From positions 1-24,578 of the forward strand of contig DASVGY010000151.1 of NCBI GenBank assembly GCA_036379295.1: a DNA stretch of 24,578 bases, given 5' to 3'. This stretch comes from Pseudopedobacter sp036379295 (lineage in GTDB: Bacteria; Bacteroidota; Bacteroidia; Sphingobacteriales; Sphingobacteriaceae). Both the position numbers and the translations under genes were made by a program. The notes below the pieces were generated by a model. That model was not told the origin of the DNA, ran no database searches, and was given only the letters and a program-made list of their open reading frames with translations. This document shows positions 6,120 to 14,374 of the stretch, in pieces; the first letter of the stretch is position 1, and each line of letters begins with the position of its first letter.

Positions 6120-7529
6120 TTAAAAATCGCCGTTTTTAATGTCTTTTTCAATTAGTTGGCCGTAACCAGACACTGTATTTTTTATATCTGCACTTTTCCC
6201 TATAAATAAAAATTGTAGCTCCTCAGACGGAAAGTATTTTTCTATTATACCTTTCACCTTAGCGGTGTTAAGTCCGTCAACATTTGCTTCAAAATTATTG
6301 ACATAACCCTCATCAAAGCCGTAAAAAAACATCTGCGAAAGCAATCCGGCTAGTTGCTCGGAGGTTTCGTATTCGGGCGGGAACTGCCCCTTTACGTAGT
6401 TTTTTGCGGATGTTAGCGTTTTTTCATCAATGCCGTTTTTTTTGAGGCGTTGTAATACTTCAACTGATTTATCAATAGTAGGTTTTGTGGTTTTGGTAGC
6501 CGTAAAAGTAGAAACGTAAAACGTTCCGGAATTTTTAAACGAATTGAACACACTTCTGGCCCCATAAGTTAAACCAGAGTTCACCCTCAACTCATCATTC
6601 AACCAAGAGGTAAAACGGCCGCCTAAAGCAGTATTTATTACTTTTATAGCAACTTCATCTGGGCTGCCACGCTGTACGCCTTTACCGCCAATAAACATGG
6701 TGGTTTCTCGGGCGTCATCTTTATTAACCAACAAAACTCTTGGTATTGCGGGGATTGGACTTGCAGCAACTATTGCTACATTTTTACTCTCCCCTTTTTT
6801 CCAATCAGCAAAAATTTTTGTGATTTTATTTTGCATTTCTTTAGCATCAAAATCTCCAACAATTGCTATTGCGGCAGTATTTGGATGATAATTATCTTTA
6901 TAAAAAGACTTTAAATCCGCAGCTTCAATTTTATACACCGAGGCTATTTTGCCGCCTGTTGGGTTGCCATAAGGATGATTCCCGTAGATGAAATGATCCC
7001 AAAAATTTTCTATCACGTTTTTCGGGCTTTCTGTAGCCCTTTCTAATTGTTGCAGGTAACGGGCTTTCTCCTTTGCAAATTCCTGCCCATCAAAAACGGG
7101 ATAAACCAGTACCTCTTTTAAAATGTTTAAAATTTCATCCTGATCTTTTTTTGCGAATTTTACATCAACATTAGCAGATTCTTTTGTAGCATAAGTGTTT
7201 AAGCTAGCCCCTAAAAAGTCTATTTGCGCCTCAATTTCTGCCTTGCTTAAATTTTTAGTCCCGTAAGTTAAGCCACCGGCAGTTAAGGTAGCCAAGCCGC
7301 TTTTATCGCCATCATATACAGCGCCCGCCGGCAAAATGGCAGAAACGCTAATTGTTGGCACCTCATGCTGCTCCATAAGGTAAACGGTTAATCCGTTTTT
7401 TAACTTAAATTTTTGGTACGCAGGTAGCTTAAAGCTACTTTGAGCGTTGCTGCTAAGCGTAGCAACAATAATTACTAAAACCAGCAGTATTGTTCTACTA
7501 TAATTTTTCTTCATATACTTGTTCAACAT
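6120..7529 (-). CDS. M16 peptidase-like protein without the zinc motif (inactive subunit)
   Basis: A 469-residue exported protein of the M16 (insulinase/processing peptidase) family. An N-terminal signal peptide ends near NAQSS. Two M16 half-domains follow, with landmarks FKLKNGLTVYLMEQHEVPT, HPYGNPTGG, FYKDNYHPNTAAIAIVGDFD and NTALGGRFTSWLNDELR. Where active members have HxxEH, this one has TLTAGG (about residues 81-86), so it cannot bind zinc in the usual way. LNDELRVNSGLTYGARSVF keeps the Arg/Tyr pair typical of the non-catalytic partner in two-chain M16 enzymes. It lies 24 bases downstream of a catalytic M16 gene, so a periplasmic heterodimer is likely. The second Met (7514) directly precedes the KKNYSRT signal-peptide head and may be the true start. 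Confidence 0.9.
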   Translation of the reverse strand: MLNKYMKKNYSRTILLVLVIIVATLSSNAQSSFKLPAYQKFKLKNGLTVYLMEQHEVPTISVSAILPAGAVYDGDKSGLATLTAGGLTYGTKNLSKAEIEAQIDFLGASLNTYATKESANVDVKFAKKDQDEILNILKEVLVYPVFDGQEFAKEKARYLQQLERATESPKNVIENFWDHFIYGNHPYGNPTGGKIASVYKIEAADLKSFYKDNYHPNTAAIAIVGDFDAKEMQNKITKIFADWKKGESKNVAIVAASPIPAIPRVLLVNKDDARETTMFIGGKGVQRGSPDEVAIKVINTALGGRFTSWLNDELRVNSGLTYGARSVFNSFKNSGTFYVSTFTATKTTKPTIDKSVEVLQRLKKNGIDEKTLTSAKNYVKGQFPPEYETSEQLAGLLSQMFFYGFDEGYVNNFEANVDGLNTAKVKGIIEKYFPSEELQFLFIGKSADIKNTVSGYGQLIEKDIKNGDF

Positions 7530-7553
7530 ACTTTTAACCTATTAATGCAGTCT

Positions 7554-8870
7554 TTAATTCTCAACGTCAGATTTTAAAACACCTACCGTTCGGTTGCTCT
7601 TTTTAAAATAAGTTTGCGCAACTCGTTTGATATCTTCTTTACTAACTAAAGCATACGCTTCTGGCGCTTTAAACATCTTTTTATAATCATTAAAGAACAT
7701 TTCATAAGTCCCTAAACTGTTTGATTTTCCATCAATAGTGGCAATTGCATCGTAAAAGCGCATCAACAATTGGTTTTTTGCTTTTTGTAATTCTAAATCG
7801 CTTATGCCCTCTTTTGCGATCTTATCTATCTGACTGTAAAGGGTGCTTTCAACACTTTCGGTAGATTTGCTTGCGCTCACGGATAAATATATTTTAAATA
7901 AGGTTGGGTCAAAACCATCTTCATAGTCTGAAAAAACGTTAGTTGCAAGCTGCTTTTCATCTACTAGGGCTTGGTAAAGTCGAGAAGTTTTTCCATTGGT
8001 AAGTATAGCGCTAAGCAGGTTTAGCGCATAATAATCCTTTGATTTTGTTTCGGGCACATGGTAGGCGACCATCATATACGGGGCAGAGACGGCTTTTTGT
8101 ACGGTAATTCTTCGCTCTCCGGTTTGGGGCGGTTCAACCAAATGAACGGCGGGCGGACTCGGCTGCGCTGGTATTTTAGCCATATATTTATCAGCCAGGC
8201 GCTTAACATCTTTTAATTTAACATTGCCAGAAATAACTACCGTACAATTATTGGGTGCGTAGTAAGTTTTGTAGTAATTCTCTAAATCTTCTTTAGTCCA
8301 ATTTTTTATGTCCTCCTCGTAACCGATAACGCTCCAATGGTAAGGGTGTTCTAAAAAAGCAACAGCATTTACTTGTTCGCCCAGCATCCGCCACGGTGAA
8401 TTTTCTAAACCCGTACGCCTTTCGCTTAATACCACCTCCCGCTCAGAAGTAACATACTTTGGGTCAATGGATAAGTTTGCAATCCGGTCCGACTCTAAAT
8501 CAAACATAGTTTCTAATGCGCTTGCCGGAAACCAATCTGTGTAAACGGTTAAATTTTCTGTAGTGTAAGCATTGTTAGAGCCTCCGTTAAATTCCATCGT
8601 TCTATCAAACATTTTTGGACCATATTTTTTTGCACCATTAAACATCATGTGTTCAAAAAAATGAGATAAACCCGTGATACCAGGATGCTCATTACGCGAC
8701 CCGACCTTGTAAAACGAGTACATATTTGCGTTTGGGATGGATGCATCTTCTAACACTAAAAACTTCATTCCGTTATTTAATGTAAAAGTTTTTACATCAT
8801 CGGCTTTGTTTTGTGCTAAAAGCTGGAAACTGCTAGCAATTAATAATGCGGCTAATATCTTTTTAATCAT
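7554..8870 (-). CDS. M16-family zinc metallopeptidase (catalytic subunit)
   Basis: A 438-residue exported zinc peptidase. The signal peptide (about residues 1-20) ends FQLLAQ. The inverted zinc motif is H70-F-F-E73-H74, and the third zinc ligand is E150 in EREVVLSERR, exactly 76 residues after H74 as in the family. Further landmarks are NGGSNNAYTTENLTVYTDWF, HPYHWSVIGYEEDI and YYAPNNCTVVISGNV. M16 enzymes degrade or trim peptides inside a closed chamber; the natural substrate here is unknown. It is the first gene of a two-gene unit with the non-catalytic paralogue. The 230-base gap to the divergent pgi gene must hold its promoter, but I found no TAnnTTTG on this strand. Confidence 0.94.
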   Translation of the reverse strand: MIKKILAALLIASSFQLLAQNKADDVKTFTLNNGMKFLVLEDASIPNANMYSFYKVGSRNEHPGITGLSHFFEHMMFNGAKKYGPKMFDRTMEFNGGSNNAYTTENLTVYTDWFPASALETMFDLESDRIANLSIDPKYVTSEREVVLSERRTGLENSPWRMLGEQVNAVAFLEHPYHWSVIGYEEDIKNWTKEDLENYYKTYYAPNNCTVVISGNVKLKDVKRLADKYMAKIPAQPSPPAVHLVEPPQTGERRITVQKAVSAPYMMVAYHVPETKSKDYYALNLLSAILTNGKTSRLYQALVDEKQLATNVFSDYEDGFDPTLFKIYLSVSASKSTESVESTLYSQIDKIAKEGISDLELQKAKNQLLMRFYDAIATIDGKSNSLGTYEMFFNDYKKMFKAPEAYALVSKEDIKRVAQTYFKKSNRTVGVLKSDVEN

Positions 8871-9073
8871 ATTACAATTTGTTATGTGTATCCGAAAAAG
8901 AAAAGCGCTGTTTATGGTATTTTGTTTGTTGTAGAACAGCCAAAAGCGATTTTCATTTATTTCGGATTCAAAAGCAATTTATAAAATCGAGATTGTAAAC
9001 TAAGATCCAATGCACTTTGTATTAACAATTTTGCATTCTTTGAGATTTAAAACCCGTTTAGTCACTAAAATTT

Positions 9074-9081
9074 TATCTTTG
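9074..9081 (+). promoter_or_regulatory. Bacteroidota -7 element before pgi
   Basis: TATCTTTG matches TAnnTTTG exactly and ends 19 bases before the pgi ATG, predicting a leader of about 12-15 bases. A possible -33 element is TTTA at about 9057, one base off TTTG, at suitable spacing. Confidence 0.62.
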
Positions 9082-9100
9082 TTAAAAAATAGATTCAATT

Positions 9101-10741
9101 ATGCTTTCCAAAATAAATTTTACGCAAACACCCGCTTACGAATATCTGATTGACCATTTTGTTGACATTTCTGGCATCCACATGAAAGAGCTTTTTGAAA
9201 AAGACCCAGAAAGGTTTAAAAAGTTTTCTATTCAGTTTAACGATATTTTTGTTGATTACTCTAAAAATAGAGTTGATGAGCAAACCATAGCCTTATTAAT
9301 GCAACTGGCTAGGGAGTGCGATTTGGAAAAAGCTATAAAATCAATGTTTAACGGCGAAGCTATTAACGAAACCGAAAACAGAGCTGTTTTACACACTGCA
9401 TTACGCAACCGCAGCAATACGCCAGTTTTGGTAGATGGTAAAGATATAATGCCGCAGGTAAATGAGGTATTGGCTAAAATGAAAAAATTTTCTGAAGCTG
9501 TTATTTCTGGCACTTGGAAAGGTTATACGGGCAAAGCAATTACCGATATAGTTAACATTGGCATCGGTGGTTCTGATTTAGGCCCAGTAATGGTTACTGA
9601 AGCGTTAAAACCTTACAAAAACCATTTGAACTTACATTTTGTTTCTAATGTTGATGCAACGCATATTGTAGAAACGTTAAAAAAGGTAAATCCTGAAACT
9701 ACTTTATTTTTAATTGCCTCAAAAACCTTTACCACCCAAGAAACCATGACTAATGGACACAGCGCCCGTAATTGGTTTTTAGAAAGCGGTGCAACCGAAG
9801 CTGATGTGGCAAAGCATTTTGCAGCCCTTTCTACCAATGCCGAAGGCGTTAGTAAATTCGGGATTGATACCGAAAACATGTTTGGCTTTTGGGATTGGGT
9901 TGGTGGGCGTTATTCTTTATGGAGCGCTATCGGGATGCCAATTGCACTTTCTATTGGTTTCAATAATTTTGAAGAACTGCTAACAGGTGCCCATGAAATG
10001 GACAAACATTTTAAGGATACCGCATTTGAGCAAAATATTCCAGTTGTTTTAGCCCTTTTGGGAATTTGGTACAACAACTTTTTTGAAGCGGAAACCGAGG
10101 CAATTTTACCTTACGATCAATACTTACACCGCTTTGCGGCCTACTTTCAGCAAGGTGATATGGAAAGTAACGGCAAACATGTAGATAGAGCCGGAAATAA
10201 TGTTGACTACCAAACGGGTCCTGTAATTTGGGGCGAACCAGGAACAAACGGTCAGCATGCTTTTTACCAATTAATACACCAGGGAACAAAATTAATTCCT
10301 TGTGATTTTATTGCCCCCGCAAAATCTCACAACCCTTTAGGCGAGCACCATAACATGCTTTTATCAAACTTTTTTGCGCAAACGGAAGCTTTGATGAACG
10401 GTAAAACAGAAGAAGAAGTAATTGCAGAATTGAAAGGAAAAAGCCAAGAAGAAATTGACACTATTGCACCGTTTAAAGTGTTTGATGGAAACCGCCCAAC
10501 CAACTCTATTTTAGTCAAAAAAATTACCCCGAAAGTGTTGGGTTCTTTAATTGCGATGTATGAGCATAAGATTTTTGTACAAGGCGTTATCTGGAACATC
10601 TTTAGTTTTGACCAGTGGGGAGTAGAGCTAGGCAAGCAATTGGCTGGCAAAATTTTACCAGAGTTAAAAGATAATGATTCCGTGAATTCTCATGATAGTT
10701 CTACAAACGGCTTAATCAATTTGTACAAAGCCTGGAGATAA
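9101..10741 (+). CDS. pgi: Glucose-6-phosphate isomerase
   Basis: A 546-residue enzyme that interconverts glucose 6-phosphate and fructose 6-phosphate in glycolysis and gluconeogenesis. The sugar-phosphate-binding stretch is VNIGIGGSDLGPVMVTEAL (about 151-169), followed by SKTFTTQETMTN. FGFWDWVGGRYSLWSAIGMP marks the second SIS domain. The catalytic residues are visible as E355 (GDMESNGKHV), H386 (NGQHAFYQLIHQG) and K512 (GVELGKQLA), close to the E355/H386/K514 numbering I recall for Escherichia coli. The length is that of the long bacterial/eukaryotic-type enzyme. It stands alone, with a good -7 element upstream and a terminator downstream, and is divergent from the M16 pair. Confidence 0.98.
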   Translation: MLSKINFTQTPAYEYLIDHFVDISGIHMKELFEKDPERFKKFSIQFNDIFVDYSKNRVDEQTIALLMQLARECDLEKAIKSMFNGEAINETENRAVLHTALRNRSNTPVLVDGKDIMPQVNEVLAKMKKFSEAVISGTWKGYTGKAITDIVNIGIGGSDLGPVMVTEALKPYKNHLNLHFVSNVDATHIVETLKKVNPETTLFLIASKTFTTQETMTNGHSARNWFLESGATEADVAKHFAALSTNAEGVSKFGIDTENMFGFWDWVGGRYSLWSAIGMPIALSIGFNNFEELLTGAHEMDKHFKDTAFEQNIPVVLALLGIWYNNFFEAETEAILPYDQYLHRFAAYFQQGDMESNGKHVDRAGNNVDYQTGPVIWGEPGTNGQHAFYQLIHQGTKLIPCDFIAPAKSHNPLGEHHNMLLSNFFAQTEALMNGKTEEEVIAELKGKSQEEIDTIAPFKVFDGNRPTNSILVKKITPKVLGSLIAMYEHKIFVQGVIWNIFSFDQWGVELGKQLAGKILPELKDNDSVNSHDSSTNGLINLYKAWR

Positions 10742-10752
10742 AGTGCAAACAT

Positions 10753-10790
10753 CCTGCTTCTGCCAAAGATTGGTCAGAAGCAGGTTTCTT
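10753..10790 (+). terminator. Terminator of pgi
   Basis: A 10-bp stem, CCTGCTTCTG (10753-10762) with CAGAAGCAGG (10775-10784), can extend inward by a CC/GG pair after a bulged T. It is followed by TTTCTT and begins 11 bases after the pgi stop codon. Confidence 0.8.
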
Positions 10791-10879
10791 AGATTGCCAT
10801 TCATCAGCAGTAAGTTTACATCAAATAATTATTCGACATCACAATTGATTTTCAACGTCAAATAAAGCGATAAAATCCT

Positions 10880-12148
10880 CTATCCTTTCATCATCCCGAT
10901 ATGTTCTCCTTTCCAATCTGGAAATAATACCTCGTCTTTATTGATACCTAAATGTTTATCCGCAACTTCGCTAAATACGCTACGAAAATCGGTGGTTACC
11001 GCTAAATCTCTTCCATCTTCTAAATTTTCAACCGCTAACTCGTTCATCTTACCGTGAACCTTACCACCAAAAACATCGTTACCTAAGATAAAATTACATG
11101 AACCTCTTCCATGGTCTGTTCCACCTGTTCCGTTTTGTTTCACAGTTCTTCCAAACTCCGTCATGGTCATTATGGTCACATCGTCCTGTAATGTTCCCAT
11201 ATCTGCCCAAAAAGCCATTATGCTTTCGCTTAAATCGTTTACATTTCGGGCGAAAATTCCAGTGTCACTACCTTGGTTGAAATGGGTATCCCAACCACCA
11301 GATTCTGCAAAAGCGACCTCTAAACCTACATCCATTTTTACCAACTGTGCAATTTGCTTCAATGAGTTTCCCAATGCAGAATTTGGATATTGGGCGTTGT
11401 TTGCCGGTTTATAATTTTTAGTATCCAATTTCTTTAGCATATTCATGGCTTCAAAACTATCCTTCCCAGTCTCTTTAAGCAAGGTTTGAGAAGTTTGATC
11501 ATATAAATCTTCAAAACTTTTTGCCGCCATATTTGCGCCGTTAGGGTTTCCCCTCATCTGAATATTAAAGTCTTGCAAATTACTAATTGCCACGGCGGGG
11601 CTTTCGCCATAAAAAGAACGGGGTAAAGATGAAGTTAAACTCACCGCCTGAAATGGTGTTGCCGCATCATGCCCCAGCAAACCAACCGCTCGGTTTAACC
11701 AACCGCTTGCTGTTCCTTTATTAAATGGTGTACCAGATTCCATGTAATCTTGCGCATCAAAATGTGAACGCGTATTATTTGGCGAGCCTATGCCGTGTAC
11801 AATCCCTAATCTACCATCTTTAAAAACCGATTCAAAAGAACTCATGGAAGGATGCAAACCAAATTTTCCGTCTAAATCAATTAGTGGTTTTCCGGGTCCA
11901 CTCTTTGCCGCAGACATAAATAAGGTTGGTCTGGCGGCTTTCAAGTATTCGTCGGTGAAGGGTGTAACGGCCATTAAACCGTCCATTGCGCCTCGTTGAA
12001 AAATACAAACCAAGGTTTTCCGCCGTTTAAATAAACCTGGCTCTTTAATTTGTGCCGCAGCTTGCGTTACAAAAGATGGCAAACCACCCAAGCCTATACC
12101 AAAGACAGCCAAACCGCCTGCTTTTAAAAATCCTCTTCTAGAAGTCAT
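10880..12148 (-). CDS. DUF1501 family exported protein (twin-arginine signal)
   Basis: A 422-residue protein of the DUF1501 family, a group related in fold to the alkaline phosphatase/sulfatase superfamily. The N-terminus, TSRRGFLKAGG followed by a hydrophobic Gly/Ala-rich stretch to about residue 33, is a clear twin-arginine (Tat) signal, so it should be exported folded, possibly with bound metal. Family landmarks are CIFQRGAMDGLMAVTPFTD, RSHFDAQDYMESGTP, GGWDTHFNQ and the C-terminal MTEFGRTVKQNGTGGTDHGR, the last rich in candidate metal ligands. No activity has been proven for the family as far as I know. It starts 20 bases after the DUF1800 gene, and the two families recur as neighbours in Bacteroidota, Planctomycetes and Proteobacteria, which suggests one exported complex or pathway. 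Confidence 0.92.
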   Translation of the reverse strand: MTSRRGFLKAGGLAVFGIGLGGLPSFVTQAAAQIKEPGLFKRRKTLVCIFQRGAMDGLMAVTPFTDEYLKAARPTLFMSAAKSGPGKPLIDLDGKFGLHPSMSSFESVFKDGRLGIVHGIGSPNNTRSHFDAQDYMESGTPFNKGTASGWLNRAVGLLGHDAATPFQAVSLTSSLPRSFYGESPAVAISNLQDFNIQMRGNPNGANMAAKSFEDLYDQTSQTLLKETGKDSFEAMNMLKKLDTKNYKPANNAQYPNSALGNSLKQIAQLVKMDVGLEVAFAESGGWDTHFNQGSDTGIFARNVNDLSESIMAFWADMGTLQDDVTIMTMTEFGRTVKQNGTGGTDHGRGSCNFILGNDVFGGKVHGKMNELAVENLEDGRDLAVTTDFRSVFSEVADKHLGINKDEVLFPDWKGEHIGMMKG

Positions 12149-12168
12149 GATAAAATTTTAAAATGTAA

Positions 12169-14049
12169 TTACCTTTTTTGAAACTCTGGTGCGCCTATAA
12201 TTACACCAACAACTTGGGCTAACATGGCGTTATTAGCAAAAGACGGCTTGTTATTTACGCCATTAATGCTGGCTTTTTTCTTTACCGTTGATGGCTCGCT
12301 CATCAAAAGTTCATCATCCGTATGTTCCATCGTAGTAGGTGGCTTATTGCTATTTGCAGCTTTATTTACTTTTTGCGCCAAGTTAGGGTCTGTTAAAAAA
12401 GGGCTTAACCTATCGATGGTTTTACTGAGGTCACGTTCTGGCAAAATAATTTTTCCGTACGTTTTTAGCGCCGCTTCGCTGCTTTCTGGTTCATGATTAT
12501 TATTTAAAGCTGCTAAATTAATTTTTACACCTTTGATTTTCTGATCGGCAAGCGCTAAACCAAAGTTCATCCGGTTTAACAAGGCGCCGGTATTGATCCA
12601 ATATTGACCCTTATCCGGAAAACCTGTGGGTGCTTGGTAATAATAAATTTTTTGACCCATTTTGTTTATCCAACTGTAAAGTTGAAAAGGCTGAGTGATG
12701 TCTGCATCTAAAGCTCTAACCGAACTTATTGCTAATTCGAACGGCGATTTTGTTTTTTCGCCCAAAGCACCCTTAGCCCAAAATTCTGGCGAGCTAACCA
12801 TAGTAATTAACACCTCACTAATATTTCCGTTTTTAGCTAAAAATGTTTTCGCCATTTTATCTATCACGCTCTTAGGCGGATTATCGCTGATAAACCGAAC
12901 GGCCAATTTTGTGCAAATAAACCTTGCTGTGGAAGGGTGATGGGCCAACATTTCTAACAAAGCAACACCTTCTTGATAACCGCCATTGCCAGAAAACTTA
13001 TGTCCTAAAACCACTTTGTCTGTTTGGTCATGCCGATTAGGCGTAAACAAAAAGTCGCCATCATGCACAAATCCTCTTTTTGCTAAAAGACCTGCATCCA
13101 TTTTTGCCAATTGCTTAGCTAAAGCTTCGCCCCCGCCATAATTACCTAAGGGGTAAATGGTCCACCCTGTTAAAACGCCTGCTGCCTGTGTAACATCTGT
13201 TTGCGTATAACCCCCATCCACACCAAGTGTATGAAGCTCCATTACTTCACGAGCATAATTTTCATTAATACCCCTACTTTTTGACTTTTTAGGCATCTTT
13301 GAACGTCCGTTGATGGTTTCATTGCTAGCCATGCTGCTAAAATTATCTAGATAAAAAAGCATAGCCGGAGATTTTGCGGTGGCTAATAATAAATTATCAA
13401 AATCTCCAAAAACATTCGGACGTATTGCATCGCGTTCATACGCCGGAATGTACATTGCACAATCATTTTTAGTAAGCGATACGTTAAAATGATTGAACCA
13501 AAAATCTGTTAAAACTTCTTGTAATTGGTTTTGGGTGTAAGCTGCCCGCAGTATTTTTTGACTAATAAACTGGCGATAAAGCTCTTGCAGCGGCCTTAAG
13601 CCTTTTTGCTCCATGTAAGCCTGCAATTTACGGCGGTAATCTTTTTTATCACCTGTTTTTACCGAATCCTTATCTATAAATCCGTCTTTGATAGCCATTC
13701 TTAATACCTGCGGTGCCCTCGGGAAAAATTTTGCAACCTCGGCGTTAGAAAAATAAATTGCATCGTAATTTTTCAAACGATTCTGCAGATTTTCATCTTT
13801 AAAATTAGCTTGTAACTGTTGCTTAAACCATTTATCAAGTCCAATTTTCAGCACTTCATCAATTTCATTAGGTTTTGGTCCGTAGGTAAACCTGTTGAGT
13901 AAATGTAACGCAGCTTCCCTATCTGTTAACCCTGCTTTTTTATAAGCGTTAGCAATTCCATCATGTTTTTCGCTAAGAAACGATGAGAGCAATAACCCGC
14001 AACTAAGGAGCAACACGGGCAGATAAAAAAATTTGAGGATTGTTTTCAT
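12169..14049 (-). CDS. DUF1800 family exported protein
   Basis: A 626-residue protein of the DUF1800 family. The N-terminus (MKTILKFFYLPVLLLSCGLLL) is a signal peptide; the LLSC at residues 14-17 could be a lipobox, so it may be a lipoprotein. Family landmarks are LLNRFTYGPKPNEIDEVLK near residue 55, LTDFWFNHFNVS, NENYAREVMELHTLGVDGGY around residue 270, QAAGVLTGWTIYP, FTPNRHDQTDKVVLGH and ARFICTKLAVRFISDNPP. It is longer than many members because of an extra C-terminal tail with Lys/Ser/Asn-rich low complexity. It is the first gene of a two-gene operon with DUF1501. Function is unknown; a joint envelope role with the Tat-exported partner is inference from the recurrent pairing. Confidence 0.92.
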   Translation of the reverse strand: MKTILKFFYLPVLLLSCGLLLSSFLSEKHDGIANAYKKAGLTDREAALHLLNRFTYGPKPNEIDEVLKIGLDKWFKQQLQANFKDENLQNRLKNYDAIYFSNAEVAKFFPRAPQVLRMAIKDGFIDKDSVKTGDKKDYRRKLQAYMEQKGLRPLQELYRQFISQKILRAAYTQNQLQEVLTDFWFNHFNVSLTKNDCAMYIPAYERDAIRPNVFGDFDNLLLATAKSPAMLFYLDNFSSMASNETINGRSKMPKKSKSRGINENYAREVMELHTLGVDGGYTQTDVTQAAGVLTGWTIYPLGNYGGGEALAKQLAKMDAGLLAKRGFVHDGDFLFTPNRHDQTDKVVLGHKFSGNGGYQEGVALLEMLAHHPSTARFICTKLAVRFISDNPPKSVIDKMAKTFLAKNGNISEVLITMVSSPEFWAKGALGEKTKSPFELAISSVRALDADITQPFQLYSWINKMGQKIYYYQAPTGFPDKGQYWINTGALLNRMNFGLALADQKIKGVKINLAALNNNHEPESSEAALKTYGKIILPERDLSKTIDRLSPFLTDPNLAQKVNKAANSNKPPTTMEHTDDELLMSEPSTVKKKASINGVNNKPSFANNAMLAQVVGVIIGAPEFQKR

Positions 14050-14161
14050 GTAAACGGCTTTATGCTGGTTTGACTTTTAAATATCCATAAGGATTAAAAT
14101 GGTACCATTTTTTTTGATGGCACAAAAAATCCCGCATCGAATAATACAGGGCCAGAACTAC

Positions 14162-14198
14162 AAAAAAGCTCAAACTAAGCGCCTGTTTAAGCTTTTTT
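14162..14198 (-). terminator. Probable terminator for the DUF6503-like lipoprotein gene
   Basis: AAAAAAGCT (14162-14170) pairs with AGCTTTTTT (14190-14198), and AAAC (14172-14175) with GTTT (14185-14188) inside, leaving a 9-base loop. The T run on either side makes it bidirectional in form. It lies about 175 bases beyond the lipoprotein stop codon on the minus strand. Its loop side contains the left end of the palindrome described next. Confidence 0.5.
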
Positions 14199-14374
14199 CG
14201 TAAGAATATTTATAGATTGTTTTAAGCAAAACAAGACAAATTTATGTAGCGATAGCCCAAAGCTATTTAGAAAAAGCGTAAGCAATCTTGAGCTACATTA
14301 AAAACATAAATTTAACGCCGCTGTGACAGACAAGAAGGATAAACAGATGATTAAATGAATTTTAAACAGGCGCT
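14178..14374. repeat. Co-centred imperfect palindrome with 13-bp ends (MITE-like candidate)
   Basis: This fills most of the 323-base gap 14050-14372, which has no credible gene. The ends AGCGCCTGTTTAA (14178-14190) and TTAAACAGGCGCT (14362-14374) are perfect inverted repeats. Inside, AAATTTATG (14238-14246) pairs with CATAAATTT (14305-14313), GTAGC (14246-14250) with GCTAC (14292-14296), ATAGC (14252-14256) with GCTAT (14262-14266), and TTTAT (14209-14213) with ATAAA (14339-14343). The outer, TTTAT and 9-bp inner pairs share a centre within half a base of 14276, so the block looks like one decayed palindrome. No transposase and no clear target-site duplication are visible. The right end overlaps the stop codon of the lipoprotein gene. 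It may be a non-autonomous element or a structured 3' region. Confidence 0.4.

Noticed and set aside
8907..8940. GCTGTT/AACAGC inverted repeat upstream of the M16 operon
   Set aside because: A 6-bp stem with a 22-base loop and no T run; too weak to call as an operator or terminator.
9613..9879. Frames on the minus strand inside pgi, including this 88-codon one
   Set aside because: pgi is complete and conserved throughout; the opposite frames have no family features.
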